From positions 2,914,001 through 2,978,000 of the forward strand of contig NZ_CP032093.1 of the NCBI RefSeq assembly GCF_003544875.1: DNA of 64,000 bases, in the 5' to 3' direction. The notes beneath the pieces were generated by a model. The model saw only the letters and a list, made by a program, of their open reading frames with translations, had not been told where the DNA came from and searched no databases. Each line of letters begins with the position of its first letter. The stretch's first letter is position 1. Position numbers and translations under genes: made by a program. This DNA comes from Vibrio alfacsensis (lineage in GTDB: Bacteria > Pseudomonadota > Gammaproteobacteria > Enterobacterales > Vibrionaceae). This document shows, one piece after another, positions 18,879-28,535 of this stretch.

Positions 18879-20411
18879 TTATATCTGTACTGGATCATCT
18901 CTGAGAGTAGAAAGTTCAATAAGCTCGCCTTCGCCATTATTCACGATAGGCTTATCTTCGTAAGAAGAGAAAAACGATGGGTGTGCATCTAACTGTTGGG
19001 CAGATACATCCATTAACTCAGCAACCGCTTTGATAAACGAGAAACCATTGCGAGGATACTCCACCCTTTCTCTTGTCTTAAATTCACTACCAGTAAAAAA
19101 CAACGGTACTTCATAAGACTGCTTAACCAATGGATCATGACGTAAATTCTGTCCACTTTCCCTATGCCCTAAACCATGGTCCGATACGTAGATCAAATTG
19201 TATGGTATTGCCTGCTGCTTCGCCATTGCATCGATTTTTTGGATCAGTAAGTCTGTTTGTTTGACTGATTCAATATAACAAGAGATCTTGTCTCCATTAA
19301 AATTAAACTCGACATCACCCTCAACACGATCACAAAAACGAGGATGAGAGCCAATTAAATGAACAACAATCAACTTAGAATTATCATTACTCGTTAACGA
19401 TTTTTGCACTCTCGGTAACAGTGTGGAATCATAAATATTAGAGTCTCTAAAACTACCACTGCGCGTAAACGATACATGCTCGGCATAATTCGCAATCGCA
19501 CTAATACCTGTATCAAACTCCCCCATACGACCTTGGTTAGAAATCCAATAAGTTTCGACCCCTGCTTTTTCAGCTAACGTATTAATATTGTTATTTAATT
19601 CAATATTGACACCATCATTAAGTGTGACATAGCGCATCACAGAGGTAAAAGTATTAGGCCCTGGAGAAAGGAACTCAGTCCAGAGCTGACCGTTACTTTT
19701 CGACATAAATGGTGTGTTATCCATTGGTAAGCCATAAGCATTCATATAATCTTTACGAACACTCTCACCAATAATAAAAATCGTGTTCTTAGCTTTGGTC
19801 GGTGTTTTTGTTATCACCCATGATGATGGCACCTCTTTTTGCGCCATAATCTCAGCATTGAATATATGATACTTATCGTACGAATCATACCAATCAAAGA
19901 AAAAACGAACTGGTGGATAACGCATATAAGATGTCAGTGCGTAAGCATAGTTCTCAGTTACATTACGATCAATCACCGTGCGAACAGGTTTATCTAACAA
20001 CAGGAAAGAAAATAAAACTAAGAAAAAAGCCGATGTTTTTCGACCTACTATAGTAGGTACATATTTGAATAAGCAGAATCCCAGTATAGTAAAACCTAAT
20101 CCTGCAATAAGAGTGGTTACTTCAAGATCGTTAAAAAACTCAATAGCTTCTGAGGGGTTGGTTTCTATAAGAGAGGAGATAATAGTCAGATTAGGGTGCC
20201 CATAATTCCAAGATACCGGAATATAACAAGCCGCTATGAGAATTAAGGCGTAAAACACCCCTCTTCCGAGAGTAGAGCGCTTAAGAAAAGCGACAGTGAT
20301 AGCAAGTAAGATCAAACTATCGGCTTTAACTTCATAACCCAACGCTATATTTAGCATCAAAGCTAATATAGCTAAAACCACTACCTTCAAAAATTTACTA
20401 CCTAACTGCAT
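18879..20411 (-). CDS. Phosphoethanolamine transferase (EptA/CptA-type sulfatase-fold enzyme)
   Basis: A 510-residue inner-membrane enzyme. About five hydrophobic helices fill the first 150 residues, followed by a periplasmic sulfatase-type domain. IIGESVRKDYMNAYGLP holds the metal-binding Glu, GPNTFTSVMRYVTL holds the Thr nucleophile and YVSDHGLGHRES and LRHDP give further metal ligands. It transfers phosphoethanolamine from phosphatidylethanolamine to LPS (core or lipid A), releasing diacylglycerol. ATG 20411 is chosen because AGGAG lies ten bases upstream; an ATG at 20432 has no such site. The gene begins just after the rpmG terminator. Confidence 0.85.
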   Translation of the reverse strand: MQLGSKFLKVVVLAILALMLNIALGYEVKADSLILLAITVAFLKRSTLGRGVFYALILIAACYIPVSWNYGHPNLTIISSLIETNPSEAIEFFNDLEVTTLIAGLGFTILGFCLFKYVPTIVGRKTSAFFLVLFSFLLLDKPVRTVIDRNVTENYAYALTSYMRYPPVRFFFDWYDSYDKYHIFNAEIMAQKEVPSSWVITKTPTKAKNTIFIIGESVRKDYMNAYGLPMDNTPFMSKSNGQLWTEFLSPGPNTFTSVMRYVTLNDGVNIELNNNINTLAEKAGVETYWISNQGRMGEFDTGISAIANYAEHVSFTRSGSFRDSNIYDSTLLPRVQKSLTSNDNSKLIVVHLIGSHPRFCDRVEGDVEFNFNGDKISCYIESVKQTDLLIQKIDAMAKQQAIPYNLIYVSDHGLGHRESGQNLRHDPLVKQSYEVPLFFTGSEFKTRERVEYPRNGFSFIKAVAELMDVSAQQLDAHPSFFSSYEDKPIVNNGEGELIELSTLRDDPVQI

Positions 20412-20444
20412 ACTACTACGACTCCTATCCATACAGCAAATAAT

Positions 20445-20475
20445 AAAAACCCAGCTCGAAAGCTGGGTTTTTCAA
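20445..20475 (-). terminator. Terminator of the rpmB-rpmG operon
   Basis: Stem AAAAACCCAGC and GCTGGGTTTTT around a 6-base loop, with a T-run on the - strand, 22 bases after the rpmG stop. It stands shortly before the phosphoethanolamine transferase gene. Confidence 0.85.
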
Positions 20476-20497
20476 TTTGTCAAAGAGACAAAATCAA

Positions 20498-20668
20498 TTA
20501 CTTGATTTTAGCTTCTTTGTACATAACGTGCTGGCGTACAACTGGATCAAATTTCTTGATCTCAAATTTGCCTGGCATGTTACGCTTGTTCTTATCAGTT
20601 GTGTAGAAGTGGCCTGTACCTGCTGAAGATACTAGACGGATTTTCTCACGAACGCCTTTCTTTGCCAT
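20498..20668 (-). CDS. rpmG: 50S ribosomal protein L33
   Basis: A 56-residue protein beginning [24 protein letters not shown] and ending YKEAKIK, the standard gammaproteobacterial L33 without the zinc-binding cysteines. It follows rpmB with a 13-base gap in the conserved rpmB-rpmG pair and is followed by a strong terminator. Confidence 0.97.
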
Positions 20669-20681
20669 TGCCTATTTCCTC

Positions 20682-20918
20682 TTAAACGTTTTCGCCACGT
20701 GCACGGATATCAGCAAGAACAGTATCAATACCTTTCTTGTCGATGATGCGCATACCTTTTGCAGTAAGGCGTAGTTTAACAAAACGTTTTTCGCTCTCTA
20801 CCCAGAAACGATGAGTTTGTAGGTTCGGCAGAAAACGACGCTTAGTAGCATTTCGTGCGTGTGAACGGTTGTTACCCGTTACTGGACGCTTACCAGTTAC
20901 TTGGCATACTCGTGACAT
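20682..20918 (-). CDS. rpmB: 50S ribosomal protein L28
   Basis: A 78-residue L28 starting [24 protein letters not shown] 20918 is the family start; an in-frame ATG at 20933 would add five untypical residues. L28 binds 23S rRNA near the peptidyl exit region. It forms an operon with rpmG. Confidence 0.97.
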   Translation of the reverse strand: MSRVCQVTGKRPVTGNNRSHARNATKRRFLPNLQTHRFWVESEKRFVKLRLTAKGMRIIDKKGIDTVLADIRARGENV

Positions 20919-21045
20919 GAATGTCTTCTCCAAAATCGTTTCAGCTCGATATCAACCTTGGTGGCCGAACCTCTCTATCTCATGAAAGAAGTTTGAGGTT
21001 AAGAACCGCTATGGAAAATCCATACAAGGCTATCAAAGGTCGCGC

Positions 21046-21074
21046 ATTATACTAACTTGATATGCATTGCTCAA
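21046..21074 (-). promoter_or_regulatory. Sigma-70 promoter of rpmB-rpmG
   Basis: On the - strand TTGAGC is followed after exactly 17 bases by TATAAT, and the start point would lie about 120 bases before the rpmB ATG. It is the clear promoter in the 302-base interval between rpmB and radC; I see nothing else there. Confidence 0.75.
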
Positions 21075-21220
21075 GACCCGAACAGATCCTTTTTACAGGT
21101 TTTCGTGATCTTTTTTTAAACAGCAGATTTTTTCTAGCAGTTCAAGCTGAATTCAGTTAAAAATTTAGTGGCGAGGATGATAGCAGATTTTTAGCAACTA
21201 ACAACCTAAAAAATGCACAA

Positions 21221-21893
21221 CTATATCCATCCTCTCTCGGCAAAAGAGACGCTCTCCCCATCTCCGATAACGAAATGGTCCAAAATGCGAATATCCACCA
21301 GCGCCAATGCATCAATTAACCGACGTGTGATTCGCCTATCGGCTTGGCTAGGCTCTGCGACTCCAGAGGGATGATTGTGTGCGAGGATGAGCGCCGCAGC
21401 ATTATGGTGCAAAGCCCGCTTGACCACTTCTCTTGGATACACAGAGGCTGCATCCAACGTCCCCTCGAATAAAATTTCATCGTTTATGACACGATGCTGG
21501 TTATCCAAAAATAGAACATAAAACGCTTCTCTATGGCGATCACGCAATATAGAAGACAGATATAACTTCGTTTGAACAGGGTTGGTTAACGCATCACCTC
21601 GCTTTAATGTCTCCGCTAAATAACGTTGAGTCATTTCCAATACGGCTTGCAATTGAACATATTTGGCTTGCCCTAACCCTTTGTGTTGGCAAAACTCTTT
21701 TTCTGTCGCCGAAAATAATTGCCTTAACGTACCAAAATCTTGAATCAAAAAGTCAGCAAGTTCGATGACATTCATACCTTGCGTTCCTGTACGCAAAAAA
21801 ATCGCTAATAACTCCGCGTCAGATAACGCTTGGGGCCACGAGCAAGTAATTTTCTCTCGGCATTGAATCTACTGGAAAAGATTTCAGAGTCAT
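21221..21893 (-). CDS. radC: RadC-family JAMM-domain protein (two frameshifts near the N-terminus)
   Basis: The long frame carries the helix-hairpin-helix-like region ([15 protein letters not shown]) and the MPN+/JAMM metal site [14 protein letters not shown], followed by [18 protein letters not shown]. The N-terminus from ATG 21893 reads [14 protein letters not shown] and continues as LLARG and then [15 protein letters not shown] after one A (near 21849) and one C (near 21835) are restored. This gives 224 residues, the usual RadC length. Despite the name its DNA-repair role is doubtful. It is divergent from coaBC, as in E. coli. Confidence 0.88.
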
Positions 21894-22204
21894 TAGCACC
21901 TCAGGCAGATAAACAGAGCTCCATTCCACCTGAGATCATTAAAAAGTCGAGTGCGCCATCTTCTTTCTTCGTTCAAGTTTTCATTTTTATGTAATCAAGC
22001 GGTTCATCAACTACCACCATTTTCGAGTAAGCAATCCCCTCATATAACGTCTTTCTTTTTTCGATGGGTACTCATGCTGACTCAATGTAGAGGTAATCAT
22101 TTATCTCTATTAGTTTGATTTAGGTAAACCTCTTGACTGATTTGCCTGAGCGATGGGCACGCGAGTTATGCTAAAATTCTCGCCAGAAAAATTGGAGATC
22201 TCAC
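21894..22204. other. Divergent intergenic region radC / coaBC
   Basis: A 311-base interval without a supported gene. It must hold the outward promoters of radC and coaBC. A TAAAAT near 22171 is a possible -10 for coaBC. I see no repeat or RNA structure. Confidence 0.4.
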
Positions 22205-23422
22205 ATGCAAACACTAGCAGGAAAGAAAATTCTACTCGGCATCAGTGGCGGTATTGCTGCCTATAAATGTGCAGAGCTAACCCGTCGCCTAATAGAAAGA
22301 GGCGCCCAAGTTCAAGTCGTCATGACCAAAGCAGCAAAAGAGTTCATTACACCTTTGACCATGCAAGCGGTCTCCGGCCGTCCAGTGTCTGATAGCTTAC
22401 TAGACCCAGCCGCAGAAGCTTCGATGGGTCATATTGAGCTGGCAAAATGGGCTGACCTTGTACTACTTGCGCCAGCAACCGCGGATCTCATAGCGCGCAT
22501 GTCGGCAGGAATGGGGAATGATTTACTGACTACGCTTGTGCTTGCTACCGATTCACCAGTGGCGGTTTCTCCAGCAATGAATCAACAGATGTACCGCAAT
22601 GTCGCCACGCAAGAAAACATTGCGACACTCGCGCGCCGTGGTATGCACATTTGGGGCCCTGCTGCCGGCGAACAAGCCTGCGGTGATATCGGTCCAGGTC
22701 GTATGTTGGAGCCGATGCAATTGGTCAACTTGTGTGAGCAATTCTTCCAACCAAAGGTATTGAACGGTCGATCAATCTTGATCACCGCAGGTCCAACGCG
22801 TGAAGCTATCGACCCAGTTCGCTACATCACCAATCATAGCTCAGGTAAAATGGGCTACGCATTAGCTAATGCAGCGGCACAAATGGGCGCAAGCGTGACC
22901 TTAATTAGTGGTCCCGTGAACCTGAGCGCACCAGCAGGCGTGAAGCGCATCAACGTGGATAGCGCTCAAGAAATGCACGATGCCGTTATCGCTCACGCCG
23001 CTAGTCACGATGCATTCATTAGTTGTGCCGCGGTTGCAGATTATCGTCCGGAAGAAATTGCGTCTCAAAAATTGAAAAAGACCGCAAGCAACGATCACAT
23101 GACCATCAAAATGGTCAAAAACCCTGATATTGTGGCGACCGTTGCCGCAATGACCCAGCAACGTCCATTTACGGTTGGCTTTGCCGCTGAAACAAACGAC
23201 GTTGAAACCTATGCTCGCGGTAAATTAGTGAGAAAGAATCTGGATATGATTTGTGCTAACGATGTTTCCGTTGAAGGGCAAGGCTTTAACAGCAGTGATA
23301 ACGCCATTACTCTATTCTGGCCACAAGGCGAGTTAGCATTAGCGTTGGCATCAAAAGAAGCATTAAGCATCTCCATTTTGGAAAAAATGCACGAACTAAT
23401 GTCATTACCGCCAGAGGCATAA
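22205..23422 (+). CDS. coaBC: Bifunctional phosphopantothenoylcysteine decarboxylase/synthetase
   Basis: A 405-residue CoaBC (Dfp). The N-terminal CoaC domain has the flavoprotein motif [21 protein letters not shown] with the catalytic His, and [10 protein letters not shown]. The C-terminal CoaB domain has [20 protein letters not shown] and the NPDIVA and CANDV motifs. The enzyme joins cysteine to 4'-phosphopantothenate and decarboxylates it in CoA synthesis. With coaD it is the second CoA gene in the window. In E. coli dut lies between this gene and slmA; here it does not. Confidence 0.96.
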   Translation: MQTLAGKKILLGISGGIAAYKCAELTRRLIERGAQVQVVMTKAAKEFITPLTMQAVSGRPVSDSLLDPAAEASMGHIELAKWADLVLLAPATADLIARMSAGMGNDLLTTLVLATDSPVAVSPAMNQQMYRNVATQENIATLARRGMHIWGPAAGEQACGDIGPGRMLEPMQLVNLCEQFFQPKVLNGRSILITAGPTREAIDPVRYITNHSSGKMGYALANAAAQMGASVTLISGPVNLSAPAGVKRINVDSAQEMHDAVIAHAASHDAFISCAAVADYRPEEIASQKLKKTASNDHMTIKMVKNPDIVATVAAMTQQRPFTVGFAAETNDVETYARGKLVRKNLDMICANDVSVEGQGFNSSDNAITLFWPQGELALALASKEALSISILEKMHELMSLPPEA

Positions 23423-23580
23423 AGTCGCATTCGGTCTAACTAAAAACTGGCACAATTTTGCTATAAACATGACAAGTGAGGGTGTTAAACCTCCCATTCC
23501 CCCCTCACGAGTCTAGTGTGATGCCAAAGAGCGCCTTATAATCCCCTGCGCTCAACTTTTATTTTCAAAGGAAACAACTA

Positions 23581-24170
23581 ATGGCCGGCAGTAAAAATCC
23601 AATCGTCGTGAAGAGATCTTGCAAGCACTCGCACAGATGCTTGAATCTACAGAGGGCGCTTCACGCATTACTACGGCAAAACTGGCAAAACAAGTCGGCG
23701 TCTCAGAAGCCGCGTTATATCGCCACTTTCCAAGTAAAGCTCGCATGTTTGAGGGCTTGATTGAGTTTATTGAAGAAGCTTTGATGACTCGAATCAACCG
23801 AATTTTAGACGATGAGAAAGACACATTAGAGCGAATTCGTATGGTAATGCACCTGATCCTTGCATTCTCAGAACGTAACCCAGGCCTGACACGTATTCTT
23901 TCTGGCCATGCTTTAATGTTTGAAAATGAACGCCTACGTGAACGAATTAACCAATTGTTCGAACGTATTGAAACTCAACTGCGTCAGATCCTACGTGAAC
24001 GTAAGATCCGTGAGGGCAAATCTTTTCCGGTTGAGGAGCGTATTCTAGCCGCTCAGATCCTTGGACAAGTTGAAGGTAGTTTAAACCGCTTCGTTCGCAG
24101 CGACTTTAAGTACCAACCTACCGCTAACTTTGATGAGTACTGGGCTCTCCTTAGCGCACAAATCAAGTAG
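23581..24170 (+). CDS. slmA: Nucleoid occlusion factor SlmA (frameshift at codon 5)
   Basis: A TetR-type DNA-binding protein that blocks FtsZ ring formation over the nucleoid. The helix-turn-helix [27 protein letters not shown] is clear. From ATG 23581 the first codons read MAGSK and then leave the frame at the A-run 23593-23597. One added A gives [21 protein letters not shown] and a 196-residue protein, the exact family length. GTG and later codons give only a shortened product of 183 residues. The break is most likely a homopolymer error. Confidence 0.93.
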
Positions 24171-24175
24171 AGACT

Positions 24176-25125
24176 ATGAGTAAAGAAAATACACGCAACC
24201 CGAGTTTTCTCTTTCCCTTCTCCACCCACGAAATTGGGGTGTTTGGCTCGGGTTTGGCTTACTAGCCATTGTGGTCAACATTCTTCCATACCGCTTATTG
24301 CTGTCCCTAGGCCGAACCATTGGTCACTTTGGTATGCGTTACGGCAAAAAGCGGGTTCATATCGCCACACGCAACCTTGACTTGGCTTTCCCTGAAAAAA
24401 CTCAGGAAGAGATCCAACACATCGTTGAAGAAAATTTCAAAAATACCGGAATGGCATTGATTGAAACCGGCATTACTTGGTTTTGGCCAACCTGGCGCTT
24501 TAAAAACCTGCTCGTCGAAAAAGATCTTGTCGCACTGCGTGAGAAAGCGGCTGAGGGTAAAGGCGTGCTGCTGTGTTGTGTGCATGCTCTAAACTTAGAA
24601 ATCACGGCACGTGCGTTTGCGGTACTTGGCGTCGCAGGCTACGGCGCATTTCGTCCGCACAATAACCCTGCTTACAACTTCATTCAGTACTGGGGTCGCA
24701 CACACAACGGCAACAAGCTGATTGATCGTAAAGACGTTAAACAGATGATACGCGTTCTTCGCAGTGGCGAGCGTTTGTTCTACTTACCAGATCACGACTA
24801 TGGACGTAACAAATCCGTATTTGTGCCTTTCTTCGCAATCGAGGATGCATGTACCACCACTGGTACTAGCATTCTGGCTTACACATCTAAGTGCGCTATC
24901 ATTCCTGGCTCAGGCTTCCGTAATGAAGATGGCAAGTATGAAATCATCGCTGATAAGTGCATCGAAGCTGACTATCCGAAAAAAGACGAAGTAGCGGCAG
25001 CGGCCTACATGAACACCTTTGTGGAAGAAGTGATTTTGCGCGCTCCAGAACAATGGATGTGGCTACACAAACGCTATAAGACAATGGCAGATAAGAATGC
25101 CCCAAAAGGCATTCGCTACAAGTAA
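24176..25125 (+). CDS. Late lipid A acyltransferase (LpxL/LpxM/LpxN family; frameshift)
   Basis: An inner-membrane acyltransferase adding a secondary acyl chain to Kdo2-lipid A. CVHALNLE contains the family HX4(D/E) active-site motif, and RLFYLPDHDYG and PEQWMWLHKRYK are conserved blocks. The N-terminus from ATG 24176 (MSKENTRNPSFLFPF) joins NWGVWLGFGLLAIVVNILPYR after one base is restored near 24216-24225, giving about 316 residues. V. cholerae carries a late acyltransferase related to LpxM at the equivalent place, shown to use a hydroxylated acyl chain (LpxN); which enzyme this one matches cannot be decided here. It follows slmA by five bases. Confidence 0.88.
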
Positions 25126-25144
25126 GTGATAAAGACAAAAGAAA

Positions 25145-25175
25145 GGGGCTGATGGATATCCACCAGCCCCTTTTT
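25145..25175. terminator. Bidirectional terminator between the acyltransferase gene and pyrE
   Basis: Stem GGGGCTGATGG and CCACCAGCCCC with one G-T pair and a 4-base loop, followed by TTTTT on the + strand and preceded by an A-rich stretch for the other strand. Confidence 0.85.
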
Positions 25176-25195
25176 CTTTAATGATGAAAGAACAA

Positions 25196-25837
25196 TTAAA
25201 TGCCGTATTCTGCGCGGTACGCTTTTACAGCTTCTAGGTGCTCTTTATCTGTACCTTTCTCTTCAAGGAAAGTCACAAGGTCTGTCAGGCTAACGATTGA
25301 GATGATTGCACAACCAAAGTCACGCTCTACTTCTTGAATCGCAGACAGCTCGCCTTTGCCTTTTTCTTGGCGATCAATGGCCACTAACACGCCCGCTAAG
25401 TCTGCACCGTTCGCTTGAATGATCTCCATTGATTCACGAATAGCCGTTCCCGCTGTGATGACGTCATCCACCAACATGATACGACCTTCAAGCGCTGAAC
25501 CCACAAGGTTGCCACCTTCGCCGTGGTCTTTAGCTTCTTTACGGTTGAAGCAGTAAGGCGTGTCGATGTCATGGTGATCCGCTAGCGCGACCGCTGTAGT
25601 AGTCGCGATTGGAATGCCTTTGTAAGCCGGGCCAAACAGTACATCAAATTCGATGCCTGAGTCTGCAAGCGCTGCCGCGTAAAAACGGCCTAAACGCGCC
25701 AGATCACGACCCGTATTGAAAAGACCAGCGTTAAAGAAGTATGGGCTCTTACGGCCTGATTTCAAAGTAAACTCACCAAACTTAAGAACTTGTTTCTCAA
25801 GTGCAAACTCAATAAATTCACGCTGGTATGCTTTCAT
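25196..25837 (-). CDS. pyrE: Orotate phosphoribosyltransferase
   Basis: A 213-residue type I phosphoribosyltransferase of pyrimidine synthesis, turning orotate and PRPP into [21 protein letters not shown] is the PRPP-binding motif, with [18 protein letters not shown] preceding it. The length is standard. It lies downstream of rph in the same direction, as in E. coli, with a 121-base gap containing a short tandem repeat. Confidence 0.97.
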   Translation of the reverse strand: MKAYQREFIEFALEKQVLKFGEFTLKSGRKSPYFFNAGLFNTGRDLARLGRFYAAALADSGIEFDVLFGPAYKGIPIATTTAVALADHHDIDTPYCFNRKEAKDHGEGGNLVGSALEGRIMLVDDVITAGTAIRESMEIIQANGADLAGVLVAIDRQEKGKGELSAIQEVERDFGCAIISIVSLTDLVTFLEEKGTDKEHLEAVKAYRAEYGI

Positions 25838-25878
25838 TATTCTCTCTCAATTTTCACTGTGTAAATATAATTCTTACC

Positions 25879-25910
25879 CTAGGTTCTAGGTTCTAGGTTC
25901 TAGGTCCTAG
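25879..25910. repeat. CTAGGTT heptamer tandem repeat between rph and pyrE
   Basis: Four full copies of a 7-base unit (CTAGGTT, last copy CTAGGTC) followed by CTAG. The repeat lies in the leader of pyrE, 40 to 70 bases upstream of its start codon. Confidence 0.85.
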
Positions 25911-25958
25911 CAATAGGCAAAAAAATAGCTTCCTTTCTGGGGAAGCTACTTAAAATCA

Positions 25959-26675
25959 TTAATTTTCTAACGCCGCTTTCTGAGCTGCGACAATTTCCGT
26001 AATACCGATTTTCGCCGACGCTAACAGTGCCATCAGCTGCTCATGACTGAACGGTTCACCTTCTGCGGTGCCCTGAATTTCAATCATCTTACCTTCTTCC
26101 GTCATCACCACGTTCATGTCGGTATCGGCTGCTGAATCTTCCACGTACTCAAGGTCACACAGAACATCCTCACCAAGCAGACCGACAGAAACAGCCGCTA
26201 CGTGACCTTTCATTGGGTTTGCTTTTAGTTTGCCACTATCAATCAGGTGTTGGAACGCGTCAGCCATTGCCACGCTTGCGCCACTAATAGAAGCAGTACG
26301 AGTACCGCCATCGGCTTGGATAACATCACAGTCAACCGTGATCATGAACTCACCCATCGCTTTCAAATCGACAACAGCGCGTAAGCTACGTGCGATAAGA
26401 CGTTGGATTTCCATCGTACGGCCACCTTGTTTACCGTTCGCGGCTTCACGACGAGTACGTGAGTGGGTCGCTCGAGGTAGCATGCCATATTCAGCCGTGA
26501 TCCAACCTTTACCTTGGCCTTTTAACCAACGAGGCACAGATTCTTCTACGGTCGCATTACACAACACTTTGGTGTTACCGAACTCAACTAACACTGAACC
26601 CTCAGCGTAAGCCGTGTAGTTACGAGTAATTTTGATTGGGCGAACTTGGTCCGCCTTGCGATCGTTTGGACGCAT
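25959..26675 (-). CDS. rph: Ribonuclease PH
   Basis: A 238-residue phosphorolytic 3'-exoribonuclease that trims tRNA precursors. [16 protein letters not shown] opens the family consensus, so ATG 26675 is used instead of the ATG two codons earlier. [26 protein letters not shown] and [14 protein letters not shown] form the phosphate and metal sites. It appears intact, unlike the frameshifted rph of E. coli K-12. Confidence 0.97.
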   Translation of the reverse strand: MRPNDRKADQVRPIKITRNYTAYAEGSVLVEFGNTKVLCNATVEESVPRWLKGQGKGWITAEYGMLPRATHSRTRREAANGKQGGRTMEIQRLIARSLRAVVDLKAMGEFMITVDCDVIQADGGTRTASISGASVAMADAFQHLIDSGKLKANPMKGHVAAVSVGLLGEDVLCDLEYVEDSAADTDMNVVMTEEGKMIEIQGTAEGEPFSHEQLMALLASAKIGITEIVAAQKAALEN

Positions 26676-26849
26676 GGGCATCTACCTTAATTAATGAGGA
26701 GAAGACGATTTGGTTGGGCGCAGATTATAACGGAATCGTTTAAATAAAGCTATCTGGTCGAGCAGGCCGCAGATTCTCAAAGCGACTCACCTCTTGCTGT
26801 GCTACTATTGCGGAGTAATTTTCAGCAAAATTTAAGACAGGAAAATTCA

Positions 26850-27716
26850 ATGATTTACAGTATGACAGCGTATGCACGCAAAGAAGTAAAAAGCGATTGG
26901 GGCTCTGCAGTATGGGAAATCCGCAGTGTAAACCAGCGTTATCTAGAAACTTACTTCCGCATGCCAGAACAGTTTCGTGCACTTGAGCCAGTATTGCGTG
27001 AGCGTTTCCGTAAGCGTCTTGCTCGCGGTAAAGTAGAATGCAGCCTGCGTTTTGAAGCAAACCCTGCCGCAAAAGCGGAGCTCAGCATCAATGAAGCATT
27101 AGCTCAACAGGTGATTAAAGCTGCAGAGCAAGTGATGCACATGACAGGTGAACTTAGCCGCATCAACCCATTCCAAGTGATGCAATGGCCTGGAGTGATG
27201 GAAACACCTGAACAAAACATGGATGAAATTAACAAACAACTGCTCAGTGCATTTGACGAGGCGATTGACGAATTCATCGAAGCTCGTGGACGCGAAGGCG
27301 ATAATATGAAAGCGCTGATCGAACAACGTTTGGAAGCGATTACGTCAGAAGTTGTGAAAGTTCGTGCTCGTATGCCTGAAATCCTAGAGTGGCAACGTGA
27401 GCGTCTATTCTCTAAGTTTGAAGATGCAAAAGTAGAACTCGACCCTTCACGTGTAGAGCAAGAGCTGATTCTGTTGGCTCAGAAATCCGACGTAGCAGAA
27501 GAGCTCGATCGTCTTGATTCTCATGTGAAAGAAACCACGAATATCCTGAAAAAAGGTGGCTCTGTGGGTCGTCGTTTGGATTTCATGATGCAAGAATTCA
27601 ACCGTGAATCGAACACGCTAGCATCAAAATCAATCAGCACCGATATCACCGCATCGGGTGTTGAGCTGAAAGTTCTGATCGAGCAAATGAGAGAGCAAAT
27701 CCAAAATATTGAATAA
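26850..27716 (+). CDS. yicC: YicC-family endoribonuclease
   Basis: A 288-residue YicC. The start MIYSMTAYARKEV is the family consensus, so ATG 26850 is used rather than an upstream in-frame codon at 26799. The C-terminal DUF1732 domain contains ETTNILKKGGSVGRRLDFMMQEFNRESNTLASKS. E. coli YicC has been shown to act as an RNase on small RNAs; the same is inferred here. It is divergent from rph, as is usual. Confidence 0.94.
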   Translation: MIYSMTAYARKEVKSDWGSAVWEIRSVNQRYLETYFRMPEQFRALEPVLRERFRKRLARGKVECSLRFEANPAAKAELSINEALAQQVIKAAEQVMHMTGELSRINPFQVMQWPGVMETPEQNMDEINKQLLSAFDEAIDEFIEARGREGDNMKALIEQRLEAITSEVVKVRARMPEILEWQRERLFSKFEDAKVELDPSRVEQELILLAQKSDVAEELDRLDSHVKETTNILKKGGSVGRRLDFMMQEFNRESNTLASKSISTDITASGVELKVLIEQMREQIQNIE

Positions 27717-27743
27717 TTTCAATTTTTATATGCAAGTTAATTT

Positions 27744-27772
27744 TAAAGGTCCAAATTTTGGGCCTTTTTCTT
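27744..27772 (+). terminator. Terminator after yicC
   Basis: AAAGGTCC and GGGCCTTT form a stem (one G-T pair) with a short A/T loop, followed by TTTTTC, 28 bases after the yicC stop. Confidence 0.75.
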
Positions 27773-27914
27773 TACCTAACCCATTAATATTCAAAGTGTT
27801 AAAATAAGATTGCTTAGTTAGGTATCGCTTTTCATTGATAAGTATTAGAGTTAAAATAAACGAAATAGACCACTCGAAGATTTTCCTATTTCTTAAAATT
27901 CTAAAGGATATCCA

Positions 27915-28318
27915 ATGAAAAAATAATCACCATACTCATCAGCAGTTTAGTGCTGTCTGCTTCTGTCCTAGCTTCAGAGAACACCATTGATCAACAAGGC
28001 ATGTTAGCCACTAGCGGTGGATTCGACGGCCCAACTCAAAACGATACGCTGAATACTGTCGAAGATGTCATGAACGCAGATTGGTTAGTCGACGGGAATA
28101 AAGTGACACTCATCGGCCATATCACTATGTCGTTAGGCCACGAGCAGTACACCTTTGCAGATAAAACAGGGAACATGACCATTAAGATTGATGATGACGA
28201 GTGGGACGGACAAGATGTCACGCCAAGCGACAAAGTGAAAATTGTCGGTGAAATTGAAAAAAATGACAGTGCAAATGCCGTCGATGTGGATTGGATTCGA
28301 ATTCTTAACAAGCGTTGA
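27915..28318 (+). CDS. YgiW/YdeI-family periplasmic OB-fold stress protein (frameshift in signal peptide)
   Basis: A small secreted protein of the BOF (bacterial OB-fold) family, about 134 residues. ATG 27915 followed by an A-run of one base too few gives an early stop. One added A restores MKKIITILISSLVLSASVLAS, a clear signal peptide, running into GGFDGP, VTLIGHI, DKTGNMTIKIDDDEWDG and DVDWI, all family blocks. Related YgiW and VisP proteins are periplasmic stress factors that bind small ligands or peptidoglycan; the function here is unproven. Confidence 0.85.
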
Positions 28319-28347
28319 GTATTTTCCTAGCTTATTCAAATACCCAT

Positions 28348-28386
28348 AATTAAGCCCAAAACTCAGTGCGGTTTAGGGCTTAATTT
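28348..28386 (+). terminator. Hairpin terminator after the YgiW-like gene
   Basis: AATTAAGCCC and GGGCTTAATT form a 10-bp stem around an 18-base loop, followed by TTATG. It may also stop leftward transcription from the EamA gene. Confidence 0.65.
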
Positions 28387-28535
28387 TATGACTCGGCATC
28401 TGTTGGCCACAACAGATGCCCATTTACTATCCCTCAAATAGGAGTGAGCCGAAAATCGTCACCGATGGGTTCTCTTATTGGCAAATCTCTAAACTATTTA
28501 ATATTACTGCCAATATGCTGAATACATACTCGGCT

